Shown here piece after piece: positions 27,335-37,676 of a stretch of DNA of 64,000 nt. A model generated the notes under the pieces. The model saw only the letters and a list, made by a program, of their open reading frames with translations. It had not been told where the DNA came from and did not search any database. The position numbers were made by a program, and so were the translations under genes. The stretch comes from Endozoicomonas_A sp049275935 (GTDB lineage: Bacteria; Pseudomonadota; Gammaproteobacteria; Pseudomonadales; Endozoicomonadaceae): the NCBI RefSeq assembly GCF_049275935.1, contig NZ_CP184830.1:5518001-5582000 (forward strand), written 5' to 3'. How positions within the stretch are numbered: the stretch's first letter is position 1; every line of letters begins with the position of its first letter.

Positions 27335-28423
27335 ATGAAAAGCTATATTCTACGCCGTCTGGCGTTAATGATTCCGACACTGTTTGGCATCCTGCTTCTG
27401 AACTTTGTCATCATTCAGGCTGCACCGGGTGGCCCTGTTGAGCAAATGATTGCCAAACTGGAAGGTTTTGAAATCAATGCCACCAGTCGCATCGGAGGCT
27501 CCAGCAGTGCCGAGATTCAACAATTGAGTGTGGACGAATCCGGTGAGTATCGGGGACGGCGGGGACTGGACCCGGAACTCATCAAAGACATCGAAAAGCT
27601 TTACGGTTTTGACAAACCCGCCTACGAGCGCTTTTTACAAATGGTTGTCAACTACGCTCAATTTGAGTTTGGCGACTCCTTTTTCAGGGATGCGAAAGTC
27701 ATTGATCTCATCAAGGAAAAGTTGCCTGTCTCAATCTCTCTGGGTTTATGGAGCACACTGCTGATCTATCTGATCTCCATTCCCATGGGCATTCGAAAAG
27801 CAATAAAGCACGGTAGCCACTTCGATGTCTGGACCAGCGCTGTTATTACCACAGGCTATGCCATTCCCAGCTTTCTGCTGGCCATCCTGCTTATTGTTCT
27901 GTTTGCCGGTGGCAGTTACTGGAACTTCTTCCCACTGCGTGGGTTAACTTCGGAAAACTTTGATCAGCTCAGTCTGATCGGCAAACTGGCAGACTACGCC
28001 TGGCATATGGTTCTCCCGGTTTTTTGCATTGTTATTGGTGGTTTTGCAACATTAACGATGCTGACCAAAAACTCTTTTCTCGATGAAATTCATCGCCAGT
28101 ATGTGCAGACAGCCCGCGCCAAGGGTCTGGATGATAACCAGGTGCTGTACGGACATGTTTTCAGAAACGCCATGCTGCTGGTGATATCCGGATTTCCTGC
28201 GGCCCTGATTGGCATACTGTTCACCAGCTCATTGCTGATTGAAATTATTTTTTCACTGGATGGACTGGGCCTGCTCGGCTACGAAGCCGCCATTAATCGC
28301 GATTACCCTGTGGTCTTCGGATCCCTGTTTATCTTCACTCTCATAGGCATGGTGGTAAAACTGCTGGGAGATCTGACCTACATGCTGGTCGACCCAAGAA
28401 TTGACTTCGAGGCGAGGGACTAA
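27335..28423 (+). CDS. yejB: Oligopeptide ABC transporter permease YejB
   Basis: A 362-residue inner-membrane permease. It begins SYILRRLALMIPTLFGI, as DppB/YejB proteins do, and contains APGGPVEQ. The long periplasmic insert after the first helix (residues about 35-100) is typical of YejB. The permease motif facing the ATPase is near QYVQTARAKGLDDNQVLYGH. It pairs with YejE. One base separates its stop from the yejE start. Confidence 0.93.
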   Translation: MKSYILRRLALMIPTLFGILLLNFVIIQAAPGGPVEQMIAKLEGFEINATSRIGGSSSAEIQQLSVDESGEYRGRRGLDPELIKDIEKLYGFDKPAYERFLQMVVNYAQFEFGDSFFRDAKVIDLIKEKLPVSISLGLWSTLLIYLISIPMGIRKAIKHGSHFDVWTSAVITTGYAIPSFLLAILLIVLFAGGSYWNFFPLRGLTSENFDQLSLIGKLADYAWHMVLPVFCIVIGGFATLTMLTKNSFLDEIHRQYVQTARAKGLDDNQVLYGHVFRNAMLLVISGFPAALIGILFTSSLLIEIIFSLDGLGLLGYEAAINRDYPVVFGSLFIFTLIGMVVKLLGDLTYMLVDPRIDFEARD

Positions 28424-28424
28424 T

Positions 28425-29477
28425 ATGGCATCGTCTCAAAGCATAAAACCTTCCCGTATAAGCCCGCTCAACCGGCGACGCTGGCAAAGTTTCAAAAGTA
28501 ATCGGCGGGGCTATTACTCACTCTGGATTTTCGGTTTCCTGTTTTTCACCACGTTATTTGCCGAGTTCATCGCCAATGACAAACCCCTTCTGGTGTATTT
28601 CAAGGGTGAAATCTATACCCCCATTTTACATATCTACCCTGAGACAACCTTTGGTGGTGAATTTGAGCTGGAAATGGATTACCGTCAGGACTACGCAAAA
28701 GAGTTGATCGAGCCCCATGGCTGGATGCTCTGGCCTCCCATCCATTACAGCTACGACACCATCAACTATGCCCGCGTTGCTCCGGCGCCTCCCACGCTCG
28801 AGAATCTGCTGGGCACCGATGATCAAGGCAGAGATGTGCTGGCAAGAGTCATTTATGGTTTCAGAATATCCGTGCTTTTTGGCCTGATTCTGACGCTGTT
28901 CAGCTCTGTCATAGGGGTTGCCGTCGGCGCCATACAGGGATTTTACGGCGGACGAACTGATCTTATAGGACAACGATTTATTGAAGTCTGGTCAGGTATG
29001 CCCAGTCTGTATCTGCTGATCATTCTTTCCAGTTTTGTCGAGCCCGGTTTCTGGTGGCTGCTGGGGATTATGCTGCTGTTTTCATGGATGGCACTGGTGG
29101 ATGTCGTCCGTGCTGAATTTCTGCGTGGTCGAAACCTTGAATATGTCCGTGCAGCCAGAGCCCTGGGGATGACCGATAGCCGATTGATGTTTCGTCACAT
29201 TCTGCCCAACGCCATGATTGCAACAGTCACCTTTATGCCCTTTATTCTGACCGGAGCCATCACCACCCTGACTTCTCTGGACTTCCTGGGTTTTGGTCTG
29301 CCAGCCGGATCACCTTCACTGGGTGAGCTGATCGCCCAGGGTAAGAACAATCTTCAAGCGCCATGGCTGGGCATTACAGCCTTCATGGTAATGTCAGTGA
29401 TGCTGACCCTGCTGGTGTTTATCGGGGAAGCCACCCGCGACGCTCTGGATCCACGCAAATACGTTACAGGTCACTAA
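28425..29477 (+). CDS. yejE: Oligopeptide ABC transporter permease YejE
   Basis: I use the ATG at 28425, preceded by GAGGGA; a TTG at 28401 overlapping yejB is less likely. The 350-residue protein has N-terminal features of YejE (LNRRRWQSFKSNRRGYYSLW) and a large periplasmic loop. The ATPase-contact motif is EYVRAARALGMTDSRLMFRH. LLGTDDQGRDVLARVIYG is the usual start of the permease domain. It forms the membrane channel with YejB. Confidence 0.93.
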   Translation: MASSQSIKPSRISPLNRRRWQSFKSNRRGYYSLWIFGFLFFTTLFAEFIANDKPLLVYFKGEIYTPILHIYPETTFGGEFELEMDYRQDYAKELIEPHGWMLWPPIHYSYDTINYARVAPAPPTLENLLGTDDQGRDVLARVIYGFRISVLFGLILTLFSSVIGVAVGAIQGFYGGRTDLIGQRFIEVWSGMPSLYLLIILSSFVEPGFWWLLGIMLLFSWMALVDVVRAEFLRGRNLEYVRAARALGMTDSRLMFRHILPNAMIATVTFMPFILTGAITTLTSLDFLGFGLPAGSPSLGELIAQGKNNLQAPWLGITAFMVMSVMLTLLVFIGEATRDALDPRKYVTGH

Positions 29478-29480
29478 GCG

Positions 29481-31082
29481 ATGACAAGTTCCCTGCTCCA
29501 AATCAAAGACCTGAAAGTCCGCTTCAACCAGAGCGGTGGCAGCAGCGATGCGGTAAAAAACGTCAGTTTTGAACTGTTTCCCGGAGAGACGCTGGGTCTG
29601 GTGGGTGAGTCCGGCTCAGGTAAATCCATTACAGCTCTGAGCATACTGCAACTGCTTCCTGAAAATGCCAGTCACCAGGGCGAGATAGTGTTTGCTGGCA
29701 AAAACCTGTTGGCTCTGTCAGAAAGAGAAATGCGAGGCGTTCGGGGTCATCAGATTGGTATGATTTTCCAGGAGCCCATGACCGCTCTCAATCCACTGCA
29801 TACCATAGAGAAGCAGATCTGCGAAGTTCTCAGTCTGCATCTGGGAATGCGCCCTCAATCTGCCAGTCAGCGGGCTTTGGAGCTGCTTGAACTGGTGGGC
29901 ATTCAGGAGCCCGCCAAAAAGCTTTCAGCCTATCCTCACGAATTGTCCGGTGGCCAGCGCCAAAGAGCCATGATTGCCATGGCGCTGGCCTGCGAGCCAA
30001 AGGTCCTTATCGCTGATGAGCCCACCACGGCACTGGATGTCACCGTCCAGAGGCAAATCCTGACACTGTTGGCAGAGTTGCAGCAGAAAATGGGTATGGC
30101 TATTTTATTTATCAGCCATGACCTCAACCTGATCCATCATGTTTCCCATCGAATTTGCGTCATGAAAGATGGAGAACTGGTGGAAACCGGTGCCACAGAA
30201 GCGGTTTTTAATCAGCCAAAACATCCTTATACGAGAGAGCTGCTCAATGCTGAGCCTTCAGGGGCTCCTGCTCCTGTCTCTGATGAGCAACATAAGGTTA
30301 TCGAAGGACAGGACATCAGGGTCTGGTTTCCAGTCAAAGCCGGATTCTTTCGAAGAACGGTTGACCATATCAAAGCCGTCACCGATCTTTCCATCTCAGT
30401 TGCAAAAGGTGAAACACTGGGTATTGTCGGTGAATCCGGTTCTGGAAAAACCACATTGGGCATGGCCCTGCTGAAGTTGCAGGAAAGTCAGGGTCAGATC
30501 TACTTTGAAGGTGAAGCCCTCCACCTCCTGAACCAGAAACAGTGTCGTCCATACCGACGACAGATGCAGGTTGTTTTTCAGGACCCCTATGGCAGTCTGA
30601 GTCCGAGAATGACCATAGCCGATATCATTGGCGAAGGACTCGATATCCACCAGCTGGCCAGCAACAGTGAACGGGACCATCTGATCATAAAAGCCATGAC
30701 AGAAGTCGGTCTTAACCCTCAATGGCGGCACCGTTATCCCCATGAGTTTTCTGGCGGACAGAGACAGCGTATTGCCATAGCCAGGGCCCTGGTTCTGAAA
30801 CCCGGGCTGATTATTCTTGATGAGCCCACTTCGGCGCTGGACAGGACTGTCCAGTCTCAGGTGATTGAGCTGTTGAGAGACCTGCAGAAAAAATACAACC
30901 TGAGCTATATTTTTATCAGCCATGACCTTGCTGTAGTGAAAGCTATGAGCCACAGGATTCTGGTGATGAAAGACGGTGAGATTATTGAGCAGGGATCAAC
31001 TGAACAGATCTTTCACCATCCGCAAACAGGATACACCCGCGAGCTGCTTGAAGCCGCCTTCGAAAGTCATCAGCGGCGCTGA
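29481..31082 (+). CDS. yejF: Oligopeptide ABC transporter ATPase YejF (two fused nucleotide-binding domains)
   Basis: A 533-residue cytoplasmic ATPase with two complete ABC domains. Domain 1 has Walker A GESGSGKSIT, signature LSGGQRQRAMIA and Walker B VLIADEPTTALD. Domain 2 has GESGSGKTTL, FSGGQRQRIAIA and LIILDEPTSALD. YejF is fused in this way, whereas Dpp and Opp use two separate subunits. It energises YejB/YejE and ends the operon. A hairpin at 31115-31152 follows. Confidence 0.95.
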   Translation: MTSSLLQIKDLKVRFNQSGGSSDAVKNVSFELFPGETLGLVGESGSGKSITALSILQLLPENASHQGEIVFAGKNLLALSEREMRGVRGHQIGMIFQEPMTALNPLHTIEKQICEVLSLHLGMRPQSASQRALELLELVGIQEPAKKLSAYPHELSGGQRQRAMIAMALACEPKVLIADEPTTALDVTVQRQILTLLAELQQKMGMAILFISHDLNLIHHVSHRICVMKDGELVETGATEAVFNQPKHPYTRELLNAEPSGAPAPVSDEQHKVIEGQDIRVWFPVKAGFFRRTVDHIKAVTDLSISVAKGETLGIVGESGSGKTTLGMALLKLQESQGQIYFEGEALHLLNQKQCRPYRRQMQVVFQDPYGSLSPRMTIADIIGEGLDIHQLASNSERDHLIIKAMTEVGLNPQWRHRYPHEFSGGQRQRIAIARALVLKPGLIILDEPTSALDRTVQSQVIELLRDLQKKYNLSYIFISHDLAVVKAMSHRILVMKDGEIIEQGSTEQIFHHPQTGYTRELLEAAFESHQRR

Positions 31083-31114
31083 TTCCTGACAGGAAAAACA
31101 GTCTGCATTCTGAG

Positions 31115-31152
31115 AGTATTTCATCGTTCTTTTATGAAGAAGATGAAATACT
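31115..31152. promoter_or_regulatory. Inverted repeat between yejF and prkA
   Basis: AGTATTTCATC at 31115-31125 pairs perfectly with GATGAAATACT at 31142-31152. There is no T-run on either side, so it is not a standard terminator. It could be an operator for prkA or a processed hairpin. Confidence 0.4.
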
Positions 31153-31233
31153 TCACTCCCTGATTCATTGTCATCACTGGCTTTTCAACTATCTTCACTT
31201 CACCTGCAGACGAATCCCGTCGGAGTAAGCAGC

Positions 31234-33156
31234 ATGTCCCTGTTTGAACATTACCAGCAAAGATATGACCTGACCCAGGAAGAAGAGATGAGCCTTCAGG
31301 CTTTCCTGGAACTGTGCAAGAATGAACCCGGAACCTACGCCAGCGCCGCCGAGCGTATTCTTGAGGCCATTGGTGAGCCGGAGCTTATCGATACTTCCAG
31401 AAACCCGAGGCTCAGCAGAATTTTCTCCAATAAGCTGATCAAACGATATCCGGCGTTTGATGGCTTCTTTGGTATGGAAGAAGCCATTGAACAGATTGTT
31501 TCTTACTTCCAGTACGCCGCCCAGGGACTGGAAGAGAAAAAGCAGATTCTCTACCTGCTTGGCCCGGTGGGCGGTGGTAAGTCGTCTCTGGCAGAAAAAC
31601 TGAAAGAACTGATAGAAAAAGTGCCCTTCTATGCCATCAAGGGGTCACCGGTGTTCGAATCACCGCTGGGTCTTTTCAACCCGGAGCAGGACGGAGAGCT
31701 GCTGGCGAAAGAATTCGGTATACCCGGTCGCTGTCTGCGCTACATTATGTCCCCATGGGCTGTTAAGCGCCTTGAGGAATACAAGGGTGATATTACCCGA
31801 TTCAGAGTCGTCAAACTCTACCCTGACCGACTGAAGCAGATTGCCGTTGCCAAAACCGAACCCGGCGATGAAAACAATCAGGATATTTCCAGTCTGGTAG
31901 GCAAGGTAGATATACGACAACTGGAAGAGTATTCCCAGGATGATCCGGATGCCTATAGCTTCTCGGGGGCGCTCTGCAGAGCCAACCAGGGCGTTATGGA
32001 ATTTGTCGAAATGTTCAAGGCGCCCATCAAGGTACTCCACCCTTTACTGACAGCCACCCAGGAAGGGAATTACAACAGCACAGAAGGTCTTGGCTCCATT
32101 CCTTACGAAGGCATTATTCTTGCTCACTCGAACGAATCGGAGTGGCAGGCATTCAGAAACAACAAAACCAATGAAGCTTTTATTGATCGCGTCAATATAA
32201 TCAAAGTGCCCTACTGCACCCGTATGAGTGAAGAGATAAAAATTTATCAGAAGTTACTTGAGCACAGCTCTCTGAACAAGGCCCCCTGTGCCCCGGACAC
32301 ATTGCGGATGCTTGCTCAATTCAGCGTTTTGTCGCGAATTGTTGATCCGGAGAATTCTTCCATTTACTCGAAGATGCGGGTTTATGACGGCGAGAATCTC
32401 AAAGACACCGATCCCAACGCCAAATCGCTCCAGGAATACAAGGATGCCGCTGGCGTTGACGAGGGCATGGAAGGATTATCAACTCGTTTTGCTTTCAAGA
32501 TTCTCTCAAAGGTCTTTAATTTTGACCCTACCGAAATAGCGGCCAACCCGGTTCACCTGTTGTACGTTCTTGAACAGCAGATTGAGCAACAACAGTTCCC
32601 TGATGCCTTGGAAGAACGATACATCGGCTTTCTCAAGGAGTATCTGACGCCGAGATACGTTGAGTTTCTGGGTAAGGAAATCCAGACGGCCTATCTGGAG
32701 TCTTATTCTGAGTACGGCCAGAACATATTTGATCGCTATATTACCTACGCGGATTTCTGGATTCAGGATCAGGAGTTCAGAGACCCGGATACCGGACAGA
32801 TTCTTGACCGTAAGGCACTGAATGATGAGCTGGAAAAAATTGAGAAGCCAGCAGGCATAGCCAACCCGAAAGACTTTCGCAATGAGGTGGTGAATTTTGT
32901 GCTCAGGGCCAGGGCCGACATGCAGGGCAAGAATCCCATCTGGCTCAGTTACGAGAAGATGAGAGCCGTGATTGAGAAAAAGATGTTCTCCAACACCGAA
33001 GATCTGCTGCCGGTCATCTCATTCAATGCCAAGGCTTCTCATGACGACCAGAAGAAACATGCCGACTTTGTAGACCGCATGGTCCAGCATGGCTACACCG
33101 AAAAGCAGGTCAGGCTGCTGTCTGAATGGTACATCAGGGTCAGAAAGTCCCAGTAG
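31234..33156 (+). CDS. prkA: PrkA/YeaG family serine protein kinase
   Basis: A 640-residue cytoplasmic protein with an N-terminal AAA+-like domain (Walker A LLGPVGGGKSSLAEKL) and the PrkA C-terminal domain. Length matches E. coli YeaG (644). The ATG at 31234 is preceded by CGGAG at the right distance; an upstream TTG at 31168 is unlikely. In enterobacteria YeaG and YeaH act in stress and nitrogen-starvation physiology under RpoS. It heads a prkA-yeaH-spoVR run. Confidence 0.94.
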   Translation: MSLFEHYQQRYDLTQEEEMSLQAFLELCKNEPGTYASAAERILEAIGEPELIDTSRNPRLSRIFSNKLIKRYPAFDGFFGMEEAIEQIVSYFQYAAQGLEEKKQILYLLGPVGGGKSSLAEKLKELIEKVPFYAIKGSPVFESPLGLFNPEQDGELLAKEFGIPGRCLRYIMSPWAVKRLEEYKGDITRFRVVKLYPDRLKQIAVAKTEPGDENNQDISSLVGKVDIRQLEEYSQDDPDAYSFSGALCRANQGVMEFVEMFKAPIKVLHPLLTATQEGNYNSTEGLGSIPYEGIILAHSNESEWQAFRNNKTNEAFIDRVNIIKVPYCTRMSEEIKIYQKLLEHSSLNKAPCAPDTLRMLAQFSVLSRIVDPENSSIYSKMRVYDGENLKDTDPNAKSLQEYKDAAGVDEGMEGLSTRFAFKILSKVFNFDPTEIAANPVHLLYVLEQQIEQQQFPDALEERYIGFLKEYLTPRYVEFLGKEIQTAYLESYSEYGQNIFDRYITYADFWIQDQEFRDPDTGQILDRKALNDELEKIEKPAGIANPKDFRNEVVNFVLRARADMQGKNPIWLSYEKMRAVIEKKMFSNTEDLLPVISFNAKASHDDQKKHADFVDRMVQHGYTEKQVRLLSEWYIRVRKSQ

Positions 33157-33173
33157 CCCAGCAAGTGACCGCC

Positions 33174-34445
33174 ATGAGTATCATCATTGATCGACGCCTG
33201 AACAGTGGCAAAAAAAGTACCGTTAACCGTCAACGCTTTCTGCGACGGTACAAAAACACCATCAAAGAGTCTGTAAAGGAGCAAATCAACCAACGCTCGA
33301 TTACCGATATGGAGCGTGGTACGGATGTCGCTATTCCCAGGAAGGATGTATCAGAACCGGTCTTTCATCATGGCGATAATGGTCGCAGACAACATGTTCA
33401 TCCCGGCAACAAAGAGTTCCACTCAGGTGACAGGTTCAAGCGCCCAGAGGGTAGTCAGAGTCAGGGCGCAGGTGAAGGCGAAGCCAGTCATCAGGGTTCG
33501 GGCATTGATGACTTTGTCTTCCAGATCAACCGGGATGAATTTCTTCAGTATCTCTTTGAAGATCTGAAGCTGCCCAATCTGATCAGGAAAAACCTGATGG
33601 ACACCACCGAATACTCTCTCAGGCGCGCCGGATTCACCCTGTTTGGCTCTCCTGACCGGTTGAATGTCGTGCGTTCACTCAGGGCCGCTAATGCCCGCAG
33701 AATTGCCCTTTTTGGCAAGGAACGCAAATTGATCAGGGAGTTGAAGCGTCAACTCAGGGAGCTTGAGGTACAACCGGGTGGTCGTGACAGGGAGAAGGAA
33801 GAGGCGCTTCGCCATCAAATCACTGAATTGAACAAAAAGCTGCGTCGGTTGCCGTTTATTGACGACTTTGATCTGCGCTTTAACAATCTGGTGAGGGTGC
33901 CACAACCTTCCAGCAAAGCCGTTATGATCTGTATCATGGATGTCTCGGGTTCCATGACCCGGGAGATCAAGGATATCGCCAAGCGGTTTTTTCTTTTGCT
34001 TTACCTGTTTCTGGAAAGAAATTATGAAGCCACTGAAGTGGTTTTTATAAGACATCATTCCCAAGCACGAGAATGTAACGAACAGGATTTTTTTTACGCC
34101 AGAGAAACGGGAGGTACCATTGTCTCTTCAGCACTGGTGCTAGCCAGGCAGATCATTGATGATCGTTATCCATCGGCAAAATGGAATATTTATGTTGCTC
34201 AGGCCTCAGATGGCGATAACTGGGACAGCGATAACCCACTCTGTCATGACGCCATTACCCGGAAGCTTCTGCCTCTGGTCCAGTATTTCGCCTACGTAGA
34301 AATCGCCAACCGGCATCAGAACCTCTGGCATACCTACAAAGACATCGAAAAAAACTTCAGTGAACAGTTTGCCCAGCAGCAGATTCGTGACCAGAGCAAT
34401 ATCTATCCGGTCTTCCGACGTCTTTTCGAAAAGAAAGTGGAATAG
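33174..34445 (+). CDS. yeaH: YeaH/YhbH family protein (DUF444)
   Basis: A 423-residue partner of PrkA, close in length to E. coli YeaH (427). The ATG at 33174 starts MSIIIDRRLNSGKKST, the conserved N-terminus; an upstream in-frame ATG at 33126 lies inside prkA. A von Willebrand A-like domain carries the metal-site motif MDVSGSMT near residue 260. The N-terminal half is highly charged (FHHGDNGRRQHVHPGN), as usual in the family. Its exact role is unknown. spoVR follows after 2 bp. Confidence 0.93.
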   Translation: MSIIIDRRLNSGKKSTVNRQRFLRRYKNTIKESVKEQINQRSITDMERGTDVAIPRKDVSEPVFHHGDNGRRQHVHPGNKEFHSGDRFKRPEGSQSQGAGEGEASHQGSGIDDFVFQINRDEFLQYLFEDLKLPNLIRKNLMDTTEYSLRRAGFTLFGSPDRLNVVRSLRAANARRIALFGKERKLIRELKRQLRELEVQPGGRDREKEEALRHQITELNKKLRRLPFIDDFDLRFNNLVRVPQPSSKAVMICIMDVSGSMTREIKDIAKRFFLLLYLFLERNYEATEVVFIRHHSQARECNEQDFFYARETGGTIVSSALVLARQIIDDRYPSAKWNIYVAQASDGDNWDSDNPLCHDAITRKLLPLVQYFAYVEIANRHQNLWHTYKDIEKNFSEQFAQQQIRDQSNIYPVFRRLFEKKVE

Positions 34446-34447
34446 CC

Positions 34448-35956
34448 ATGACTCGCCAGTACCTTTCAACCGGTTCCGAATGGACCTTCGAATTGCTTCA
34501 TGCTTATGACAGGGCCATTGGTCAGCTGGCAGAAAAATTTAAGCTTGATACTTACCCGAACCAGATCGAAGTCATTAATTCGGAACAGATGATTGATGCC
34601 TACGCTTCAGTAGGCATGCCCCTGATGTACCATCACTGGAGTTTTGGCAAAAAATTTCTCACCAACCTTCAAAACTATCAGCGCGGCCACATGGGCCTGG
34701 CCTATGAAATCGTCATAAACTCTAACCCCTGCATTGCCTACCTGATGGAAGAAAATTCCATGGCCATGCAGGCGCTGGTGATTGCCCATGCCTGTTATGG
34801 TCACAACTCTTTTTTCAAAGGCAACTACCTCTTTCGCCAGTGGACCAATGCAGACTCGATTGTCGATTATTTATTGTTTGCCAGGAACTACATTTATCAG
34901 TGCGAAGAGAAATACAGTGTGGATGCCGTTGAAGAGATGCTTGATGCTTGTCATGCGCTGATGAACCAGGGGGTCAATCGATATATGCGCCCTTCTGCTA
35001 TTTCTGCAGAAATGGAAAAAAATCAGGCACGGGAAAGAGAAGAATATATCCAGAGAAATATCAATGACCTCTGGCGTACGGTCCCGACCAAAAAGGAAGA
35101 CCCTGCCAAATTGAGAAGACGTTTCCCTCCGGAGCCGGAAGAAAACATTCTCTACTTTATTGAAAAAAACGCCCCACTGTTAAAAACCTGGCAGCGGGAA
35201 CTGATTCGAATTGTCCGTAAGATAGCCCAGTATTTTTATCCTCAGCGACAGACCCAGGTCATGAATGAAGGCTGGGCCAGCTTCTGGCATTACACACTGA
35301 TGCATCAGCTCTTCCGGGAAGGTCTGATAAACGAAGGCTACATACTCGAGTTTCTGCATTCCCACAGTAATGTCGTGTTTCAGCCGGATTTTGATGATCC
35401 ACGCTATTCCGGCATTAATCCTTATACCCTGGGCTTTAATATCTACCGGGACATTCGCCGGATATGCGAGCACCCTACTGAAGAGGACCGGCTCTGGTTT
35501 CCTGACCTGGCGGGCAGTGACTGGCTGAAAGCTATCCATCACGCCATGGTTCAATACAAGGACGAGAGTTTTATACTCCAGTTCCTTTCACCCAAAGTGA
35601 TGCGGGATATGAAGTTATTTTGCATTGATGACGACCACAAAAAAGCCTTCCTGGAAGTCAGCGCCATACACGATGAGTCAGGTTACAAAGCACTCAGGGA
35701 GGCATTGTCCAATCAATACAATCTGGGTAATCAGGAGCCTAATATCCAGGTTTATGATGTTGATGTAAGAGGAGACCGCTCGCTGACCCTGATTCATTCC
35801 ATGCACCTAGGTCAGAACCTTCACGCAGGAACTGCTATGGAAATTCTCAAACACCTGCACCTGCTATGGGGGTTTGACGTACGGTTGAATTCCGTGGACG
35901 CTAAAGGTGTGGTACAGCACAGTTACTGTACCTCGGAAATACACTGCACCCCCTGA
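34448..35956 (+). CDS. SpoVR family protein (YcgB)
   Basis: The 502-residue protein has the SpoVR signatures VGMPLMYHHWSFGK, IAYLMEENSMAMQ and HACYGHNSFFKGNYLF, and the later MNEGWASFWHYTLMHQ. These His/Glu-rich motifs suggest a metalloenzyme, but no activity is established for the family. In non-sporulating bacteria it is typically the third gene after prkA and yeaH, as here. The stop lies inside the left edge of a strong bidirectional terminator. Confidence 0.94.
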   Translation: MTRQYLSTGSEWTFELLHAYDRAIGQLAEKFKLDTYPNQIEVINSEQMIDAYASVGMPLMYHHWSFGKKFLTNLQNYQRGHMGLAYEIVINSNPCIAYLMEENSMAMQALVIAHACYGHNSFFKGNYLFRQWTNADSIVDYLLFARNYIYQCEEKYSVDAVEEMLDACHALMNQGVNRYMRPSAISAEMEKNQAREREEYIQRNINDLWRTVPTKKEDPAKLRRRFPPEPEENILYFIEKNAPLLKTWQRELIRIVRKIAQYFYPQRQTQVMNEGWASFWHYTLMHQLFREGLINEGYILEFLHSHSNVVFQPDFDDPRYSGINPYTLGFNIYRDIRRICEHPTEEDRLWFPDLAGSDWLKAIHHAMVQYKDESFILQFLSPKVMRDMKLFCIDDDHKKAFLEVSAIHDESGYKALREALSNQYNLGNQEPNIQVYDVDVRGDRSLTLIHSMHLGQNLHAGTAMEILKHLHLLWGFDVRLNSVDAKGVVQHSYCTSEIHCTP

Positions 35957-35984
35957 AAAAACTCATCAGATGAGCTTTTTCAGG
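35952..35984. terminator. Bidirectional terminator between spoVR and gap
   Basis: A long hairpin with arms CCTGAAAAAACTCAT and ATGAGCTTTTTCAGG and a 3-base loop. The run of A on the left and T on the right makes it work in both directions, as suits two convergent genes. Confidence 0.85.
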
Positions 35985-36002
35985 ACGATAGACTAATGCC
36001 TG

Positions 36003-37466
36003 TTATTGAAGAGGCAGGGTCTTGTGGTGATTACCGGTCATGTGTTGCAGAATACGATTGACCTGGCAGCTGTAACCAAATTCGTTGTCATACCAAACGT
36101 AGAGTACGCAGCGGTTGCCATCAACAATGGTGGCCTGACTGTCAACAATACCCGCATTACGGTTACCGACAAAGTCACTGGATACCGCTTCAAAAGAGGT
36201 CACGTAATCGATCTGCTTCTTGAGATCAGAGAACAGCGCCATCTCGCGGAGATAGCTGTTAAGCTCTTCAACGGTAGTGTCTTTGGACAGATTCAGGTTC
36301 AGGATAGCCATGGATACGTTGGGAGTCGGAACCCGAATGGCATTACCGGTCAACTTACCCTGCAACTGAGGCAGCGCCTTTGAGACGGCCTTTGCAGCTC
36401 CGGTTTCAGTGATCACCATGTTCAGGGCAGCACTGCGACCACGGCGGGAACCTTTATGGTAGTTATCAATCAGGTTCTGGTCATTGGTGTAGGAGTGAAC
36501 GGTTTCCACATGGCCATTCTCAACACCAAATTTGTCGCAGATCGCTTTCAGTACGGGTGTGATCGCATTGGTGGTACAGGACGCAGCAGAAATAATCTGA
36601 TCTTCATCATTGATGATGTTGTGGTTGACACCAAACACAACATTTTTCAGATCGCCCTTGCCCGGGGCAGTCAGCAGAACCCTGGAAGCTCCGTTAGACT
36701 GAAGGTGTTGACTCAGACCTTCCTGATCACGCCATACACCGGTATTGTCTACGATGATGGCGTTGTTAATACCGTAGCTTGTGTAGTCGATGGAATCCGG
36801 AGAGTTGGCATAGATAAACCGGATCGCCACACCGTTGGCGTAGATGATATTGTTCTCTTCATCCACACTGATGGTGCCATTGAATGAACCGTGGACCGAG
36901 TCACGTCTCAGCAGACTGGCACGCTTTTGCAGATCGTTTTCCGCTTTGCCCTTGCGAACGACAACCGCTCTCAAATTCAGGCCGGAACCACCTGCTCGTT
37001 CAACAAGAATTCGAGCCATGAGTCGACCAATACGACCAAAGCCGTAGAGAACGACATCTTTATCGTCATGGCCATTGCCATTCTTGCCATCCACGAGCCC
37101 GGAGACCTGACTGCGAACGTACGCTTCCAGGGTTTGCTTGCCTTCACTTTTTTCGTAGCCGGATGCCAGCTTACCAATATCAATTCTGCCCGGAGCCAGG
37201 TTCAGCTTGCTCAGCAATTCAATGACAGGGAATGTCTGACGGACACAGAGGGCAGAACCTTCTACCTGGCGGACGTATTTGTGAGATTTAAGGATGTCAA
37301 TCACAGAACGGTTGATGATTGAGCGGCCATAGATTGAGGTCACAACGTTGTTTTCGCGATACAAGCGGCCGATCAATGGAATCATGGATTCGGCTAAGGC
37401 TTCACGTTCTCTCCAGTCCTGAAAATGGTCTTTTCCCACGGTTCCAATCCTGTAATTTTTATGCAC
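36003..37466 (-). CDS. gap: Glyceraldehyde-3-phosphate dehydrogenase, long N-terminal form
   Basis: At 487 residues this is longer than classical GAPDH (about 335). The extra 125 or so N-terminal residues (REREALAESMIPLIGRLYRE and following) are typical of the second GAPDH of pseudomonads and relatives. The NAD-binding start is LYGFGRIGRLMARILVE. The catalytic cysteine is in SAASCTTNAITPVL, with the usual HSYTNDQNLIDNYHKGSRR and the C-terminal WYDNEFGYS. It may favour gluconeogenic or NADP-dependent turnover; this is inference from relatives. It is divergent from mfd, as in Pseudomonas. Confidence 0.9.
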   Translation of the reverse strand: MHKNYRIGTVGKDHFQDWREREALAESMIPLIGRLYRENNVVTSIYGRSIINRSVIDILKSHKYVRQVEGSALCVRQTFPVIELLSKLNLAPGRIDIGKLASGYEKSEGKQTLEAYVRSQVSGLVDGKNGNGHDDKDVVLYGFGRIGRLMARILVERAGGSGLNLRAVVVRKGKAENDLQKRASLLRRDSVHGSFNGTISVDEENNIIYANGVAIRFIYANSPDSIDYTSYGINNAIIVDNTGVWRDQEGLSQHLQSNGASRVLLTAPGKGDLKNVVFGVNHNIINDEDQIISAASCTTNAITPVLKAICDKFGVENGHVETVHSYTNDQNLIDNYHKGSRRGRSAALNMVITETGAAKAVSKALPQLQGKLTGNAIRVPTPNVSMAILNLNLSKDTTVEELNSYLREMALFSDLKKQIDYVTSFEAVSSDFVGNRNAGIVDSQATIVDGNRCVLYVWYDNEFGYSCQVNRILQHMTGNHHKTLPLQ

Positions 37467-37676
37467 TCAAGGCTGTCAATCAGCTCAAGGCTGTTTACTT
37501 CTGGCAGACTGTTACCCGAAAGCAACCGACAGATTACTTCAAACAACATTGGTCTGCGTTTTTTGGCCTTTCGGCTCTGGGGCTATTATCCAGAGTTCAC
37601 CTCCACTTGGCAACAAAGTACAACAAACTTTAACACTACGTTTAATCATTCTTTCGATACATAAAAGACTGTTGCT

